Shown: piece after piece, positions 1 through 9,629 of the stretch
Layout of the letters: the number at the start of each line of letters is the position of its first letter
How positions within the stretch are numbered: the stretch's first letter is position 1
Origin: Leptospira haakeii
Lineage (GTDB): Bacteria > Spirochaetota > Leptospiria > Leptospirales > Leptospiraceae
Assembly: GCF_002812045.1 (NCBI RefSeq)
Contig: NZ_NPEG01000003.1
Coordinates: 200,993 to 264,992 of the forward strand
Direction of reading: 5' to 3'
Length of the DNA stretch: 64,000 bases
The notes under the pieces: generated by a model
What the model saw: only the letters and a program-made list of their open reading frames with translations
Told to the model about the DNA's origin: nothing
Databases searched by the model: none
Position numbers and translations under genes: made by a program

Positions 1-1
1 T

Positions 2-790
2 TCTCATACAATCAAAACCCATCATAATAGGGTAGAAGCCATCCAAAAATTAATGGAAGAAGGTAAGGTAGTAGAGCCTATCAAGGATCTTTACAAAGAC
101 GAGGTTAGAGAACTCGGGAATTACCTAGGACTTCCTAAGGAATGGACCGGAAGGCATCCTTTCCCAGGGCCCGGACTTGTGGTTCGGATGATCGCACAAG
201 AAAAACCGGTCGAAGAAGCTGTTCAGAAAAAATTAGATGAATTAGTAAGCTCCGATCAGTCTCTAAAAGCAAAACTTCTTCCTGTAGCTTCCGTGGGAGT
301 AAAAGGGGACCAAAGGTCTTACGCGCATTGTGCTGCAATTTCCGGAGACAAAACCTGGGATGAGCTGGATAAAATTTCCACTGCGATCACAAATCAAATC
401 TCTTCAGTCAATCGAGTCGTTCTATTCTTAGGTGGCCTTGAGTCCTTCTCAAAAGCAAATTTCAAATTCCAACCAATCGACTTGGATAAAAAAGATTCTG
501 ATATTTTGAGAGAAGCAGACGCGGCAGTGGAAAAGGTTCTTCAAAAAAGAAAGATATACGACCAAATCTGGCAAATGCCTGTGGTACTTCTTCCTTTGGG
601 CTCCGAATCCGGGAAAAGAAGTATCGTTCTTAGACCTGTGGATTCTCAAGAAGCAATGACCGCTAGTTTCTTCCGCTTGGAAAAGGTTGTTTTGGAGGAA
701 CTGGTTTCAGAAGTTCTAAAAATTCCTCAAATTGAATATTTGTTTTTTGATCTGACGAACAAACCTCCCGGCACAATTGAGTGGGAATAA
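2..790 (+). CDS. guaA: GMP synthase (glutamine-hydrolysing), C-terminal part
   Basis: This is the 3' part of guaA; the reading frame is open to the left edge, so the start and the glutamine amidotransferase and ATP-pyrophosphatase domains lie outside the window. GuaA makes GMP from XMP, ATP and glutamine in the cytoplasm. What is visible is the XMP-binding/dimerisation domain: the motif HPFPGPGL near the beginning, a run containing ADAAVEKVL, and the family's typical ending KPPGTIEWE. The next gene is convergent, 19 bp beyond the stop. Identification is secure; only the missing N-terminus limits the annotation. Confidence 0.95.
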   Translation, partial: SHTIKTHHNRVEAIQKLMEEGKVVEPIKDLYKDEVRELGNYLGLPKEWTGRHPFPGPGLVVRMIAQEKPVEEAVQKKLDELVSSDQSLKAKLLPVASVGVKGDQRSYAHCAAISGDKTWDELDKISTAITNQISSVNRVVLFLGGLESFSKANFKFQPIDLDKKDSDILREADAAVEKVLQKRKIYDQIWQMPVVLLPLGSESGKRSIVLRPVDSQEAMTASFFRLEKVVLEELVSEVLKIPQIEYLFFDLTNKPPGTIEWE

Positions 791-809
791 ATTTCACTCG
801 GGTCCTAGC

Positions 810-1262
810 TTAATCAGAAAGATCAGTTGGATTGAATTTTGGGATCTGGAATTTTTTTTCTCCCCAAATCAGATCCCAATTTTCAGAGTTTTCTCTCCAT
901 TCTAACTCAGGATCTAATAGGATTTCGGCAGAGATTCTTCCCCAGATTTCTTTCTGAAAAGGGTGGAGTAGATTTCCAAAAGTATCAAATTTCAAATTTT
1001 CAGGCTGGAATAAGATCCCTTTTTCTCCTCCGTAATAGAGTTTATCTCCAATTCTATGTTTAAACAGAACTGGATAATGTTCCGTTTGGACAAAATTCAT
1101 TTCTTTTCCACAAGGAGAGATATAGGCGCATTCGGGATATTTACCTGTCCGGTTTTTTTCTAGATGAGTGAAAAAGAAGTCTAGAAACTTTTTATCCGTC
1201 AGCTCTGAGTCTTCATGGAAAAGTCTAGAATTCGAGTCGATTCGATAGAAATAGATCCTCAA
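810..1262 (-). CDS. UPF0598 (DUF4505) family protein
   Basis: A 150-residue soluble protein that I match from memory to the UPF0598/DUF4505 family, best known from the human protein C8orf82. The supporting pattern is an FLxFFFxxLxxNRTGxYPE block, then SPCGxExNF, then a PVLFKHRI segment followed by YYGG and FxPENLxxxxxGxLxHP, in the same order as in the eukaryotic members. No catalytic role is established for the family. The start is TTG with a strong GGAGG ribosome site seven bases upstream, and no better start lies nearby. It is divergent from the tRNA pair and convergent with guaA, so it is probably transcribed alone. Function is unknown; the family assignment is moderately sure. Confidence 0.7.
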   Translation of the reverse strand: MRIYFYRIDSNSRLFHEDSELTDKKFLDFFFTHLEKNRTGKYPECAYISPCGKEMNFVQTEHYPVLFKHRIGDKLYYGGEKGILFQPENLKFDTFGNLLHPFQKEIWGRISAEILLDPELEWRENSENWDLIWGEKKFQIPKFNPTDLSD

Positions 1263-1283
1263 AGTCTTTCCTCCACTTTTCTA

Positions 1284-1314
1284 TTGACACCTTGCCCACA
1301 CACAAAATCATACC
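1284..1314 (+). promoter_or_regulatory. Candidate sigma-70 promoter of the tRNA pair
   Basis: A perfect TTGACA stands at 1284-1289. The best -10-like hexamer is CATACC at 1309-1314, with a 19-base spacer; it is weak, so only the -35 is convincing. It would start transcription just before tRNA-Cys and serve both tRNA genes. Confidence 0.4.
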
Positions 1315-1320
1315 TCATAT

Positions 1321-1392
<72 letters not shown>

Positions 1393-1409
1393 GGCAGAGT
1401 CTTCAAAAC

Positions 1410-1496
<87 letters not shown>

Positions 1497-1498
1497 AC

Positions 1499-3469
1499 TT
1501 ACTTCAATCTAAAATCGCAGAGATCTCCTAAGTCTAGGACAGGAAGATCCATCTGCTTCTCCGGATTGAAACCTCCAAATCGGATCTTAAAACTCCTAAA
1601 AAATACGATATCAGGAAAGATCGTAATTTTAGAAAGTCCCATGGTCTCTTTCCAAACGAAAGAATTCCAACCAGTTTTTAGATCCAATTCATAGGTCCCT
1701 AAATCATATTTTCGATGAGACCAATAGAGTTTGTCCTCATCAAAAGATTCTTCTGAGAAAACTGTGACGCTAGTTTTGGTAGGCGGGTTTTTCCAATCAG
1801 GAGAAATATAAATTCCTAAAGAATAATCTTCTTCTCTGAGTTTTGCCGGATTTGGATACCTATGTGTAAGACAACCTTCTAGAGAAAATTCAGAATTTCC
1901 TTCGGAAGCAGAAACTGAAATAGTTTCCGAAATTCTTTTTTCTCTTTCTTCCATTTGGTTTCTAAAAGGAAGGATACGTCTTTCTATCTTTTTAGCAAGT
2001 GTAGAAGAAGAAGCAAATACCTGCCTTCCATATGCAAGTTCTGGTGGGATCGAAAGTCTCCAAATCCAAAGAGAAGTATTTAAAACTAAGGTAATACCTA
2101 AAAAAATAGCGGAGGTTTTAGAAAATTGAGGGGAAGTTTCCTTCTCTCGTCCCCACAAAAGTCCTGCCAAAGCGAAGAAGGGAAGTGCGACCTCATCATC
2201 CAAAAGATAACATTGGAAAAATCCAGCCACCCAGATAAATCCGATCCCAACTAAAGGAAAATTCCTTTCTTCTAAACTAGAATCAGAGATCTTCCTGAAT
2301 AAAAGATAGAAAAATCCAATCCATAGAATTCCGGAAAGCCAGCCTCCTACGATCGCAAATTCTAATATATCATTATGGGCATGTTTATTTGGAGTGATAT
2401 ATAACTCATACCAAAGTTGTTCATTCTTCTCTATGAAAGTTTTAGAAACTTCTGAACTTGTTTCTTTAAATCTTCCTCCTCCTGTTCCTAAAATCGAGTT
2501 TTCTGCAAGTAATGGAAGGCTTAGTTTATAGATCCAATATCTCTGGTTTTCGGGAGTTTGGACCTCTGTTAGCTGGGCAAGAGTTCTTTGTAATAGCCAA
2601 TTCTTTTGGTAAAAGAATCGAACGGCTCCTGCAAGAGTAATCAAAAGAACGATCAGTATCGAAACTCGTCCTATAGTAATCTTTGGAAATTTGCCGGAGA
2701 AGTCTTTCCATTTGCTCAGAATAAAAAAAACGGTTACAGCAAGGACTCCAAGCCAAGCTGATTTACTTTGGTTGAGTAAAAATACCCAAAGCGCTAACAT
2801 AAGAAGAATGCCGAATCCGACTGTGCTCTTTAGGTCCTTCTCCTTTATTTTTTGTAAAACAAGAAGTGTTACACCTGGAATATAAAAAGAGATCAACCCA
2901 CCATAAGTCAAATGAGTGTTCATTAACCCGATTGGAAGGTAAGTTTCTAAACCGAAAAGTGGTCCAGCAGGATGTTGCCTTCTATCTCCTGGAGCTGGGG
3001 TAAACCCGTTTGAGATATATTTTCCGAGTCTATATTCACTGAAAACGGATGCGATCCCGGAAATCAAAACGAAAAGAAAAGAGATCCAAAGATATTTATA
3101 GATCAGCTTTCTATTTTTTTCCTCTGAAGAATGTACTGCCGCTATCGGAAATAAGATCGAAAGCCAAAAATCACCCGCCTCGGATTGCCTTGTAAACGTT
3201 TTCCAGAAATTGGAATATTCTTCCCAATGATACAGAGATGAAATGAATACGAGTGCGTAGGCTCCTAAAATGAATCCCCAGGGTAGAAGATAAGTTTTGA
3301 TCTTCTGGAAATTCTCTTTTGGGGAAAAGATAAAACAGAAAATGCTTAGGCCTGCCAGGATTTGAGAGGCAGAAACAGAAAGTGGAAACGCTACAAGAAA
3401 TAATAATAAGGAATATAGGGAGATCTTTCCGGAGGTCTCTGAGATCTGAGAATAAAGGTTAGGTTTCAC
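1499..3469 (-). CDS. O-antigen ligase-like (Wzy_C/WaaL family) membrane protein
   Basis: A 656-residue inner-membrane protein. About the first 470 residues hold roughly a dozen hydrophobic helices, with a large periplasmic loop containing the conserved LGTGGGRFKE and NKHAHNDILEF segments (N-x-H-N type), as in the O-antigen ligase/polymerase family. These enzymes transfer or polymerise undecaprenyl-linked glycans for lipopolysaccharide. After the last helix there is an unusual soluble C-terminal tail of about 180 residues with no recognised domain. The start is GTG after GGGGA. It is divergent from the glycosyltransferase/gmhA run, consistent with an envelope-glycan role. Whether it acts as ligase, Wzy polymerase or protein glycosylase cannot be told from sequence. 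Confidence 0.75.
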   Translation of the reverse strand: MKPNLYSQISETSGKISLYSLLLFLVAFPLSVSASQILAGLSIFCFIFSPKENFQKIKTYLLPWGFILGAYALVFISSLYHWEEYSNFWKTFTRQSEAGDFWLSILFPIAAVHSSEEKNRKLIYKYLWISFLFVLISGIASVFSEYRLGKYISNGFTPAPGDRRQHPAGPLFGLETYLPIGLMNTHLTYGGLISFYIPGVTLLVLQKIKEKDLKSTVGFGILLMLALWVFLLNQSKSAWLGVLAVTVFFILSKWKDFSGKFPKITIGRVSILIVLLITLAGAVRFFYQKNWLLQRTLAQLTEVQTPENQRYWIYKLSLPLLAENSILGTGGGRFKETSSEVSKTFIEKNEQLWYELYITPNKHAHNDILEFAIVGGWLSGILWIGFFYLLFRKISDSSLEERNFPLVGIGFIWVAGFFQCYLLDDEVALPFFALAGLLWGREKETSPQFSKTSAIFLGITLVLNTSLWIWRLSIPPELAYGRQVFASSSTLAKKIERRILPFRNQMEEREKRISETISVSASEGNSEFSLEGCLTHRYPNPAKLREEDYSLGIYISPDWKNPPTKTSVTVFSEESFDEDKLYWSHRKYDLGTYELDLKTGWNSFVWKETMGLSKITIFPDIVFFRSFKIRFGGFNPEKQMDLPVLDLGDLCDFRLK

Positions 3470-3578
3470 CGGTCCCCAGACTTTCCTTTTCCTCTCAGAT
3501 TTCCAGAAAAAACCGCTGACAAAGAAGGAAAACCTACTATTTTAGGAATTCATTCGCTTCTTTGCGATATTCGAATAT

Positions 3579-4478
3579 ATGGCAGAATCCATTAAAACCA
3601 AGGAATCTTCTTCTCCCAAAAAAAAGAAATCGAAAGCTAAGGCTCCTCTAAGCAGAAACGAGGTCCGGGAAAGATTTCTAAAAAAACTTTCAGTAGCTAT
3701 CATCACCTATAATGAAGAAGCGAATATCGGGGATTGTATCAAATCCTGCAGGGATATCGCTGATGAAATTATAGTTTTAGATTCAAATAGCACGGACAAA
3801 ACTAAAGAGCTCAGTGAATCCTTTCCGGAAGTTCGATTTTCTTCCCAGAATTTTAAGGGGCATGTAGAACAGAAAAATGATGCAATCTCGCTCTGTAAGA
3901 ATGAATGGATACTTTCTCTGGATGCGGATGAACGTCTGAGTGAGGAACTGAGAGATTCAATCCGTGCATTTTTAGAAAGTCCAGAAGATCCTTCCTTGAA
4001 TGGACTCAAGGTCTCCAGACTTACATTTCATATGGGAAGGTTTATACGTTTTTCAGGATGGTATCCTCAAACCAAGTATCGTATCATCCGAAAATCCAAG
4101 TCCAAATGGACTGGAGAAAATCCTCATGATTATCTAGTGGTAGAGGGAAAGGGCAAAAAGATAAAAGGAGATATCCTACATTATAGTTTTGCCGATCTTG
4201 CACAACAAGTAGATACCATTAATAAATTCTCTTCTATTGTTTCCTGGACCCGTTGGAAGAAAAATAAAAACTTCTCCCTGGCTCGAACAATCACTAAACC
4301 TTTCGGCAAATTTATAGAAATTTACTTTTTCAAACTTGGATTCTTAGATGGGTTTCCGGGATTTACGATCGCGATCTCATCTGCATATTCCACTTTCCTA
4401 AAAGAAGCAAAGGTATATGAATTGGGGAAAAATTTGATCGAACGCCCTTCAAATCTCCGAAAAGATTACGGGAAATAA
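3579..4478 (+). CDS. Family 2 glycosyltransferase, WaaE/KdtX-like
   Basis: A GT-A fold glycosyltransferase of 299 residues. A basic, low-complexity N-terminus of about 35 residues precedes the catalytic domain, which begins with LSVAIITYNEEANIGDC. The nucleotide-sugar site shows as DSNSTDKT, and the metal-binding DxD region as LDADERLS. The later SGWYPQTKYRIIRK and HDYL segments are typical of the lipopolysaccharide-core GT2 subgroup containing WaaE/KdtX. It probably adds a hexose to a core or surface glycan at the cytoplasmic face of the membrane. It is followed one base later by the next gene and then gmhA, which supports lipopolysaccharide core assembly. The acceptor and donor are not predictable. 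Confidence 0.85.
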   Translation: MAESIKTKESSSPKKKKSKAKAPLSRNEVRERFLKKLSVAIITYNEEANIGDCIKSCRDIADEIIVLDSNSTDKTKELSESFPEVRFSSQNFKGHVEQKNDAISLCKNEWILSLDADERLSEELRDSIRAFLESPEDPSLNGLKVSRLTFHMGRFIRFSGWYPQTKYRIIRKSKSKWTGENPHDYLVVEGKGKKIKGDILHYSFADLAQQVDTINKFSSIVSWTRWKKNKNFSLARTITKPFGKFIEIYFFKLGFLDGFPGFTIAISSAYSTFLKEAKVYELGKNLIERPSNLRKDYGK

Positions 4479-4479
4479 G

Positions 4480-5259
4480 ATGGCCAAGGGCAAACAAAAA
4501 TCAAGTTTTTGGAATAAGCTCTTTTTCTGGAGAAAGAAAAAGACTGTCTCTACGGGATCAGAAAAAGAAGTAGTTCGAGATAGTAGAGGTTATACCTGGG
4601 AATTAAAAGATCTAAGAGAAAAAGCAGACCGCTTTTTTGTGACCCGAAAAAAACCTTCCGGAGTAATTTTTGAAAATTCTTCTCTCAAACTTACTAAAAA
4701 TAATCGCAATTTATTTCGTTTAGAAGGTAAAGAAAAATCAGGAAGGGAATATTCTTTGGTAGTATCCACCGGAAATTATCTAACCGAACAAGGTGATAAG
4801 ATCAGTGGAGTAATTTTTTTAGGAGAGGCTGATTTAAACAGGCTTTTGAGCGGAGATCATAAGAGTCTAAAAAGTATCTTATCTGGGATCAATACTCCAA
4901 ACTGGGACGAAGAATCTTGGGCCGTTCTACAAGAAGAACCAGACTTAAAACGTTCTGCTGATTCCTGGAAAGAGATCTTAATATGGGATCCGATTTGGAA
5001 ACAACAGATATTGATTAATCTCAGGCCTAGCACAATTGCAGTGTTATTGGTATTTTTAGGAAAAGAATTTGAAGATGTTTTCCAGGCAAATTCTTCTGAA
5101 AGAGTGAAACAGATCGTTTCCAAAGAATTGTATTTTTTAAACGTAAGCGGGAATCGGAATTCTCCGCATTCCGAAAATTTGACACTGTATGAATTTGATT
5201 CTGCTAAAAAGGATTTTGAGTCAGTGCTCTCTAAAATTCGGTCTAAAAAGGATAAATGA
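4480..5259 (+). CDS. Uncharacterised protein with a FliG-like helical stretch
   Basis: A 259-residue soluble protein that I do not recognise as a named family. The first 25 residues are very basic and aromatic ([12 protein letters not shown]), possibly for membrane or nucleic-acid contact. Residues about 178-220 contain [14 protein letters not shown] followed by [13 protein letters not shown], which resembles the helical repeat of the FliG middle domain (PQTIALVL...L...LP...R..V). It lies one base after the glycosyltransferase, and its stop overlaps the gmhA start by ATGA, so all three are co-translated. A scaffold or membrane-associated role is only inference. Confidence 0.6.
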   Translation: MAKGKQKSSFWNKLFFWRKKKTVSTGSEKEVVRDSRGYTWELKDLREKADRFFVTRKKPSGVIFENSSLKLTKNNRNLFRLEGKEKSGREYSLVVSTGNYLTEQGDKISGVIFLGEADLNRLLSGDHKSLKSILSGINTPNWDEESWAVLQEEPDLKRSADSWKEILIWDPIWKQQILINLRPSTIAVLLVFLGKEFEDVFQANSSERVKQIVSKELYFLNVSGNRNSPHSENLTLYEFDSAKKDFESVLSKIRSKKDK

Positions 5260-5849
5260 GAATGAACTTAAGAGAAATCGCATCCAAACAGATCCAGGAC
5301 TCAATTGAGACCAAAAAAGCGGTCTTGGATACACTTCTTCCTGAAATTGAAGAAGCAGGAAAAATTGCTTCTGAAGTATTAAAAAAAGGAAATACGATCC
5401 TTTTTTGTGGAAACGGCGGTTCTTCTTGCGATGCATCTCATATTGCAGCAGAACTTGTGGTTCGGTATAAATCGGGAAATGAAAGAAGAGCACTCCCTGC
5501 ATTAGCGTTGAATGCTGACTCAGCAGTTCTAACTGCTTGCTCCAATGATTATGGATACGAGTTTGTGTTTTCTCGCCAGGTAGAAGCGTTTGGAAAACCC
5601 GGTGATCTACTTGTAGGACTTTCGACTAGTGGGAATTCCAAAAACGTGATCGCTGCCATGGAATCCGCTAAAAAGATCGGAATGAAAACAATCTCCTTTT
5701 TAGGCGGAGATGGTGGAAAGATGAAGGGAATGGCAGATCTGGATCTGATCATTCCAAGAAAAGAAACTGCTCGTATCCAAGAATCGCATATTCTGGTCGG
5801 TCATATTCTTTGTTCGATTGTAGAATACGAACTCTTTCAGTTAGGATAA
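5256..5849 (+). CDS. gmhA: Sedoheptulose-7-phosphate isomerase
   Basis: GmhA converts sedoheptulose 7-phosphate to D-glycero-manno-heptose 7-phosphate, the first step of ADP-heptose synthesis for lipopolysaccharide. The 197-residue protein is one SIS domain: phosphosugar-binding [46 protein letters not shown], and the C-terminal active-site helix with [11 protein letters not shown] carrying the catalytic Glu and His. Length and motif order are normal for the family. The start at 5256 overlaps the preceding stop as ATGA; a second ATG at 5262 would also be possible. Its place behind a core-type glycosyltransferase fits an envelope heptose pathway. Confidence 0.93.
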   Translation: MRMNLREIASKQIQDSIETKKAVLDTLLPEIEEAGKIASEVLKKGNTILFCGNGGSSCDASHIAAELVVRYKSGNERRALPALALNADSAVLTACSNDYGYEFVFSRQVEAFGKPGDLLVGLSTSGNSKNVIAAMESAKKIGMKTISFLGGDGGKMKGMADLDLIIPRKETARIQESHILVGHILCSIVEYELFQLG

Positions 5850-5852
5850 AAC

Positions 5853-6635
5853 TTGGAGAGGGATTCTTCAGAAATAATTCTTTGTATCCAAGACCTGAAT
5901 GTAAAAATCGGGTCTTCTCATATTCTTAAAAACTTCGATTTTCAAATTTCTAAAAAAGAAATACATGCACTCGTGGGAGAATCCGGGAGCGGAAAATCCA
6001 CTTTTGCAAGCACAGTTCTCGGACTTCTAAATGAAGAAGCTTCCGTAACCTGGAAAAAATTTCATATCTTCTCCCAAGACATACCAAGTGGCGATTTTTC
6101 TCTCTGGAAAAATTGGCGAGGAAAAAGGATCAGTTTGATTCCTCAAACAGCAGCAATTGGTCTTCATCCATTTTTAAGTATTGGATCTCAGATCATGGAA
6201 TATTTTTCTCTCATCCAACCGGAGCTTGCAAATCAAGAAACTGGAATTAGACTCTTAAAGGAATTTGGACTTTCCGATCCGGATGCGGCTTGGAAGGCGA
6301 GGCCTCACCAACTTTCCGGAGGGGAAAGGCAACGGATTTTAATACTACTTTCGGTGTATTCCGGAGCAGAACTCATTCTGGCAGATGAGCCCACTTCCGC
6401 TTTGGATCCGATCACAGGGAAATCGATTCTGGATCTTTTGAAATCCAGGGTCAAAGACCTCGGAGCCGGGCTTCTATTTATCAGTCATGATCTTAGTTCT
6501 GCCAGGGAGTTAGCCGATACTATAACTGTAATGAGAAGCGGAGAGAAACTTGAGACCGTAAAAAAACTTGGGTCTTGGGATCCTCATTTGGAGTATTCCA
6601 GAAAACTGTTTACTTTGGATGAAAATCCCGCTTAA
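5853..6635 (+). CDS. ABC transporter ATPase, oligopeptide/nickel (OppD-like) type
   Basis: A 260-residue ABC ATPase. Walker A is GESGSGKST, the signature is LSGGERQR, Walker B is ELILADEPT followed by SALDP, and the switch His is in FISHDLSS. The pattern LIPQTAAIGLHPFLSIGSQI is typical of OppD/DppD/GsiA-type importers. The start is TTG, three bases after the gmhA stop. No permease or binding protein lies nearby, and the gene also lacks the C-terminal oligopeptide extension, so it is either a half-transporter component whose partners are elsewhere or a repurposed ATPase. It overlaps the following vWA/FHA gene. Confidence 0.85.
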   Translation: MERDSSEIILCIQDLNVKIGSSHILKNFDFQISKKEIHALVGESGSGKSTFASTVLGLLNEEASVTWKKFHIFSQDIPSGDFSLWKNWRGKRISLIPQTAAIGLHPFLSIGSQIMEYFSLIQPELANQETGIRLLKEFGLSDPDAAWKARPHQLSGGERQRILILLSVYSGAELILADEPTSALDPITGKSILDLLKSRVKDLGAGLLFISHDLSSARELADTITVMRSGEKLETVKKLGSWDPHLEYSRKLFTLDENPA

Positions 6636-8094
6636 ATTGCAAAACCTTATGATCCGCTCCTTCTACTTATACTTTCTGATCTTTGCGGCTTTCGTATATC
6701 CAACGTTTATCGGGGCGGAAAGTATCCATTTAGAAGAATATGATATTTCCAAATATCCTAAAGTAGAATTGAAGCTGAGGGCGGGAAAAAACGTATCTCT
6801 GGACCAGGAGATACTCACAGTTTCGGAACAAAAAGAAAATCGTTCCAGAAGAGTAGGTCCTCTAAAGATTCATAGACCGGAAGGCACAAGGCCAGTCCAT
6901 ATTTATCTCATCACACAGATGACGAATTCATTTGATCATAATGTGCAAGCCACAGAGATCTTAAAGACGATTGTCGAAAGAGCGGATTCAGCCGACAGAT
7001 TCAGTTTTGTATTTTTTACGGATGATGTATTTTTTTCAAAATATGATCTGAGTAAGTCGGATGCCTTAAAAGAAGCTAAGGTCCCGGGTGGGAAATCCAA
7101 CAGGAATACTTCCGCAAATTTGGACTATGTTTTCCAAAAGATTTCTTCTCGTTTGAAAGAGACCGATTATATTTTGACCTTATTTTATGACCAAGATCTA
7201 ATCCCTTCTAATGAAGCACAGAACGGAGAATATACTCCGAATATTCCGATCAATGTTCTTTCTTTTCCTTCTAACGGTGCAAAATTTTTGGCCAAAAGAT
7301 ATGGCGGAACATTCTACTCCTTAAATAGTCCTGATTTTAGAACCCAAGCGTTCGGAGACTTGGATTATTTCAGAAAGGAACCTTGGTCCTTGGTTTATGA
7401 TTCTCCTTTCCAAGATGAATGGCAATTCCAAGGAAATGGAAATTTAGAAGTGGAACTGGAAACTAAAAATTCCAGGCGACTTAGTTTTTCTTATGACCTT
7501 CCATTTAGAACTAGGCTACTCGTTTTCTTATTACATCCTTCAATCTTTCTTCCTAGTTTTACTTTTCTATTAATTCTCACTCTGGTAGCTTTGATCGTAG
7601 TTTTGAAAAAAGGCAAAAAACAGAATCCGGAAGGGACTGTAAGCCCGGAAGAGAGACTTCATACCATAGAATTCGAACAAGACGCTTACCGTAAAATGTA
7701 CGGAAACCAGTACCAGCTCGTTTATTCGGAAGAAGACAGGATCGAAACCGAAAGGGCGGCTCCCGTTGCTCTAAAAGAATTCGAACAAGGTGAATCGTAC
7801 GAAAAGGCTACACTTGTTTTTAAAGAAGGAAGAAATCCAGGTAAACAATACTCACTTGCAAGAGCAGAGATCAATATCGGAAATTCAGACCTTTGTGATC
7901 TGGTTTTATATGAACAATCTGTCAGTAAAAATCATGCAAGGATCAGAAAGGTTCGTAACCGCTATATTCTATACGATCTGGTTTCGGAATCCGGGACCTT
8001 CTTAAACGGTAAAAAAATTCTGAGACCAAGGATCTTGTACGATTTTGACGAGATCGGAATCGGTAAGGCTTTACTCGTTTTCCGAGGCAAATGA
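6619..8094 (+). CDS. Membrane-anchored vWA-like protein with C-terminal FHA domain
   Basis: About 491 residues from the ATG at 6619. An N-terminal hydrophobic segment (FYLYFLIFAAFVYPTFIGA) looks like a signal peptide or anchor. It is followed by a vWA-like region (VHIYLITQMTNSFDHN, then DRFSFVFFTDDVFF), a second membrane segment ending VALIVVLKKGKK, and a C-terminal FHA domain with INIGNSDLCDLVL, SVSKNHARI and SESGTFLNGKKI. FHA domains bind phosphothreonine, so the cytoplasmic end probably reads kinase signalling. The start is uncertain: 6619 overlaps the ATPase stop by 17 bases, and ATG 6649 would leave a cleaner signal peptide; neither has a good ribosome site. Confidence 0.75.
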   Translation: MKIPLKLQNLMIRSFYLYFLIFAAFVYPTFIGAESIHLEEYDISKYPKVELKLRAGKNVSLDQEILTVSEQKENRSRRVGPLKIHRPEGTRPVHIYLITQMTNSFDHNVQATEILKTIVERADSADRFSFVFFTDDVFFSKYDLSKSDALKEAKVPGGKSNRNTSANLDYVFQKISSRLKETDYILTLFYDQDLIPSNEAQNGEYTPNIPINVLSFPSNGAKFLAKRYGGTFYSLNSPDFRTQAFGDLDYFRKEPWSLVYDSPFQDEWQFQGNGNLEVELETKNSRRLSFSYDLPFRTRLLVFLLHPSIFLPSFTFLLILTLVALIVVLKKGKKQNPEGTVSPEERLHTIEFEQDAYRKMYGNQYQLVYSEEDRIETERAAPVALKEFEQGESYEKATLVFKEGRNPGKQYSLARAEINIGNSDLCDLVLYEQSVSKNHARIRKVRNRYILYDLVSESGTFLNGKKILRPRILYDFDEIGIGKALLVFRGK

Positions 8095-8219
8095 TAGATT
8101 CGGGGCCTTCTTCTCGGAACCTTCTTTACGAAAAACACCTGATTTTTAGCATGGAAGAGAGCTTCCGTAAGGAAGTCTAATCTTTACTCTTGAATTACCC
8201 CCTGGGGGATCTGCGCACC

Positions 8220-9617
8220 ATGAAAACGATGTTCGAAAAAATCTGGGAAGACCATTTGGTCGGTGAATTGGAAGGAGGGTCTTATCTACTCTATATAGAT
8301 AGGCATCTGATCCATGAGGTAACTAGTCCCCAGGCTTTTGACGGCATTCGTATGGCGCAAAGAAAGGTCCGCCGTCCGGAAGCTACTTTTGCTACCATGG
8401 ACCATAACGTTTCCACTCGGATCCGTGACCTGGAATTGGGAGATCCGATCTCTGCAAACCAGATGAAAACTCTTATCAAGAATTGTAATGAGAATGGAAT
8501 TACTCTTTATGATCTAAACCATCCTGACCAAGGGATCATCCATGTGATCGCTCCTGAGATGGGACTCACACATCCGGGTATGACTATCGTTTGTGGGGAT
8601 TCTCACACTTCTACTCATGGAGCTTTTGGAGCACTCGCTTTTGGAATTGGAACTTCCGAAGTAGAACATGTGCTTGCTACTCAAACTCTTTTGCAAAGAA
8701 GAGCTAAGACCATGGAGATCAGAGTAGATGGTCAACTTTCTCCTCATGTAACCGCTAAGGATATCGTTCTTGCGATCATCGGAAAGATCGGCACAGATGG
8801 TGCGACCGGATACGTAATTGAATATAGAGGTTCTGCAATTTCTTCCTTAAGTATGGAAGCTCGTATGACTGTTTGTAATATGTCTATCGAGGCTGGTGCA
8901 AGAGCAGGGCTTATCGCACCAGACCAAACCACTTTTGATTATCTGAAAGGAAAAGATTTCGCACCTAAAGGCGCAGAATGGGATCTCGCTGTCCAAAGAT
9001 GGAAACGTTATGTGACAGACGAGGGAGCAAAATTCGACACTAGTATTGTATTAAAAGCGGAAGAGATTGCTCCTCAAGTTACTTGGGGAACTTCTCCAGG
9101 ACAAGTAGTTCCTGTAACAGGGATTGTTCCTGATCCAAAAGATGCACCTGATGCTGTAGAAAAGATCAGTATCGAAAACGCACTTAAGTATATGGACCTG
9201 AAACCTGGACAAAAGATGGAAGATGTCTTTGTGAACAAGGTATTCATCGGTTCTTGTACAAACTCTAGAATTGAAGACCTGAGAGTGGCAGCCACGACCG
9301 TAAAAGGTAAGAAGGTTTCCAGCAAGGTCCAAGCAATTGTTGTTCCTGGTTCGGGAAGAGTGAAACGCCAAGCCGAATCAGAAGGACTAGATAAAATTTT
9401 CATAGAAGCGGGCTTTGAGTGGAGACAACCAGGTTGTTCCATGTGCCTCGCTATGAATGACGACGTTTTACAACCAGGAGATAGATGCGCGTCTACCTCC
9501 AATCGTAACTTCGAAGGAAGACAAGGAAAAGGCGGAAGAACTCACCTAGTCGGTCCTGCAATGGCTGCCGCTGCTGCTGTCGAAGGACATTTTGTAGATA
9601 TTCGGAACTGGAAATAA
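8220..9617 (+). CDS. leuC: 3-isopropylmalate dehydratase, large subunit
   Basis: LeuC with LeuD isomerises 2-isopropylmalate to 3-isopropylmalate in leucine synthesis. In Leptospira the same enzyme is known to act on citramalate in the pyruvate route to isoleucine. The protein begins [12 protein letters not shown], shows [16 protein letters not shown] and FATMDHN, and has the [4Fe-4S] cysteines in GSCTNSR and in [10 protein letters not shown] chose ATG 8220 because family proteins begin there, although the frame extends to a TTG at 8190. A GGGGGAT ribosome site precedes it, embedded in a short C5-T-G5 palindrome at 8198-8208. The 125 bases before it hold no clear promoter or attenuator. Confidence 0.96.
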   Translation: MKTMFEKIWEDHLVGELEGGSYLLYIDRHLIHEVTSPQAFDGIRMAQRKVRRPEATFATMDHNVSTRIRDLELGDPISANQMKTLIKNCNENGITLYDLNHPDQGIIHVIAPEMGLTHPGMTIVCGDSHTSTHGAFGALAFGIGTSEVEHVLATQTLLQRRAKTMEIRVDGQLSPHVTAKDIVLAIIGKIGTDGATGYVIEYRGSAISSLSMEARMTVCNMSIEAGARAGLIAPDQTTFDYLKGKDFAPKGAEWDLAVQRWKRYVTDEGAKFDTSIVLKAEEIAPQVTWGTSPGQVVPVTGIVPDPKDAPDAVEKISIENALKYMDLKPGQKMEDVFVNKVFIGSCTNSRIEDLRVAATTVKGKKVSSKVQAIVVPGSGRVKRQAESEGLDKIFIEAGFEWRQPGCSMCLAMNDDVLQPGDRCASTSNRNFEGRQGKGGRTHLVGPAMAAAAAVEGHFVDIRNWK

Positions 9618-9629
9618 GGATACTGACTC

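Noticed and set aside
8198..8208. CCCCC-T-GGGGG palindrome at the leuC ribosome site
   Set aside because: The loop is too short for a stable hairpin of full length; no leucine-rich leader peptide is present, so attenuation is not supported.
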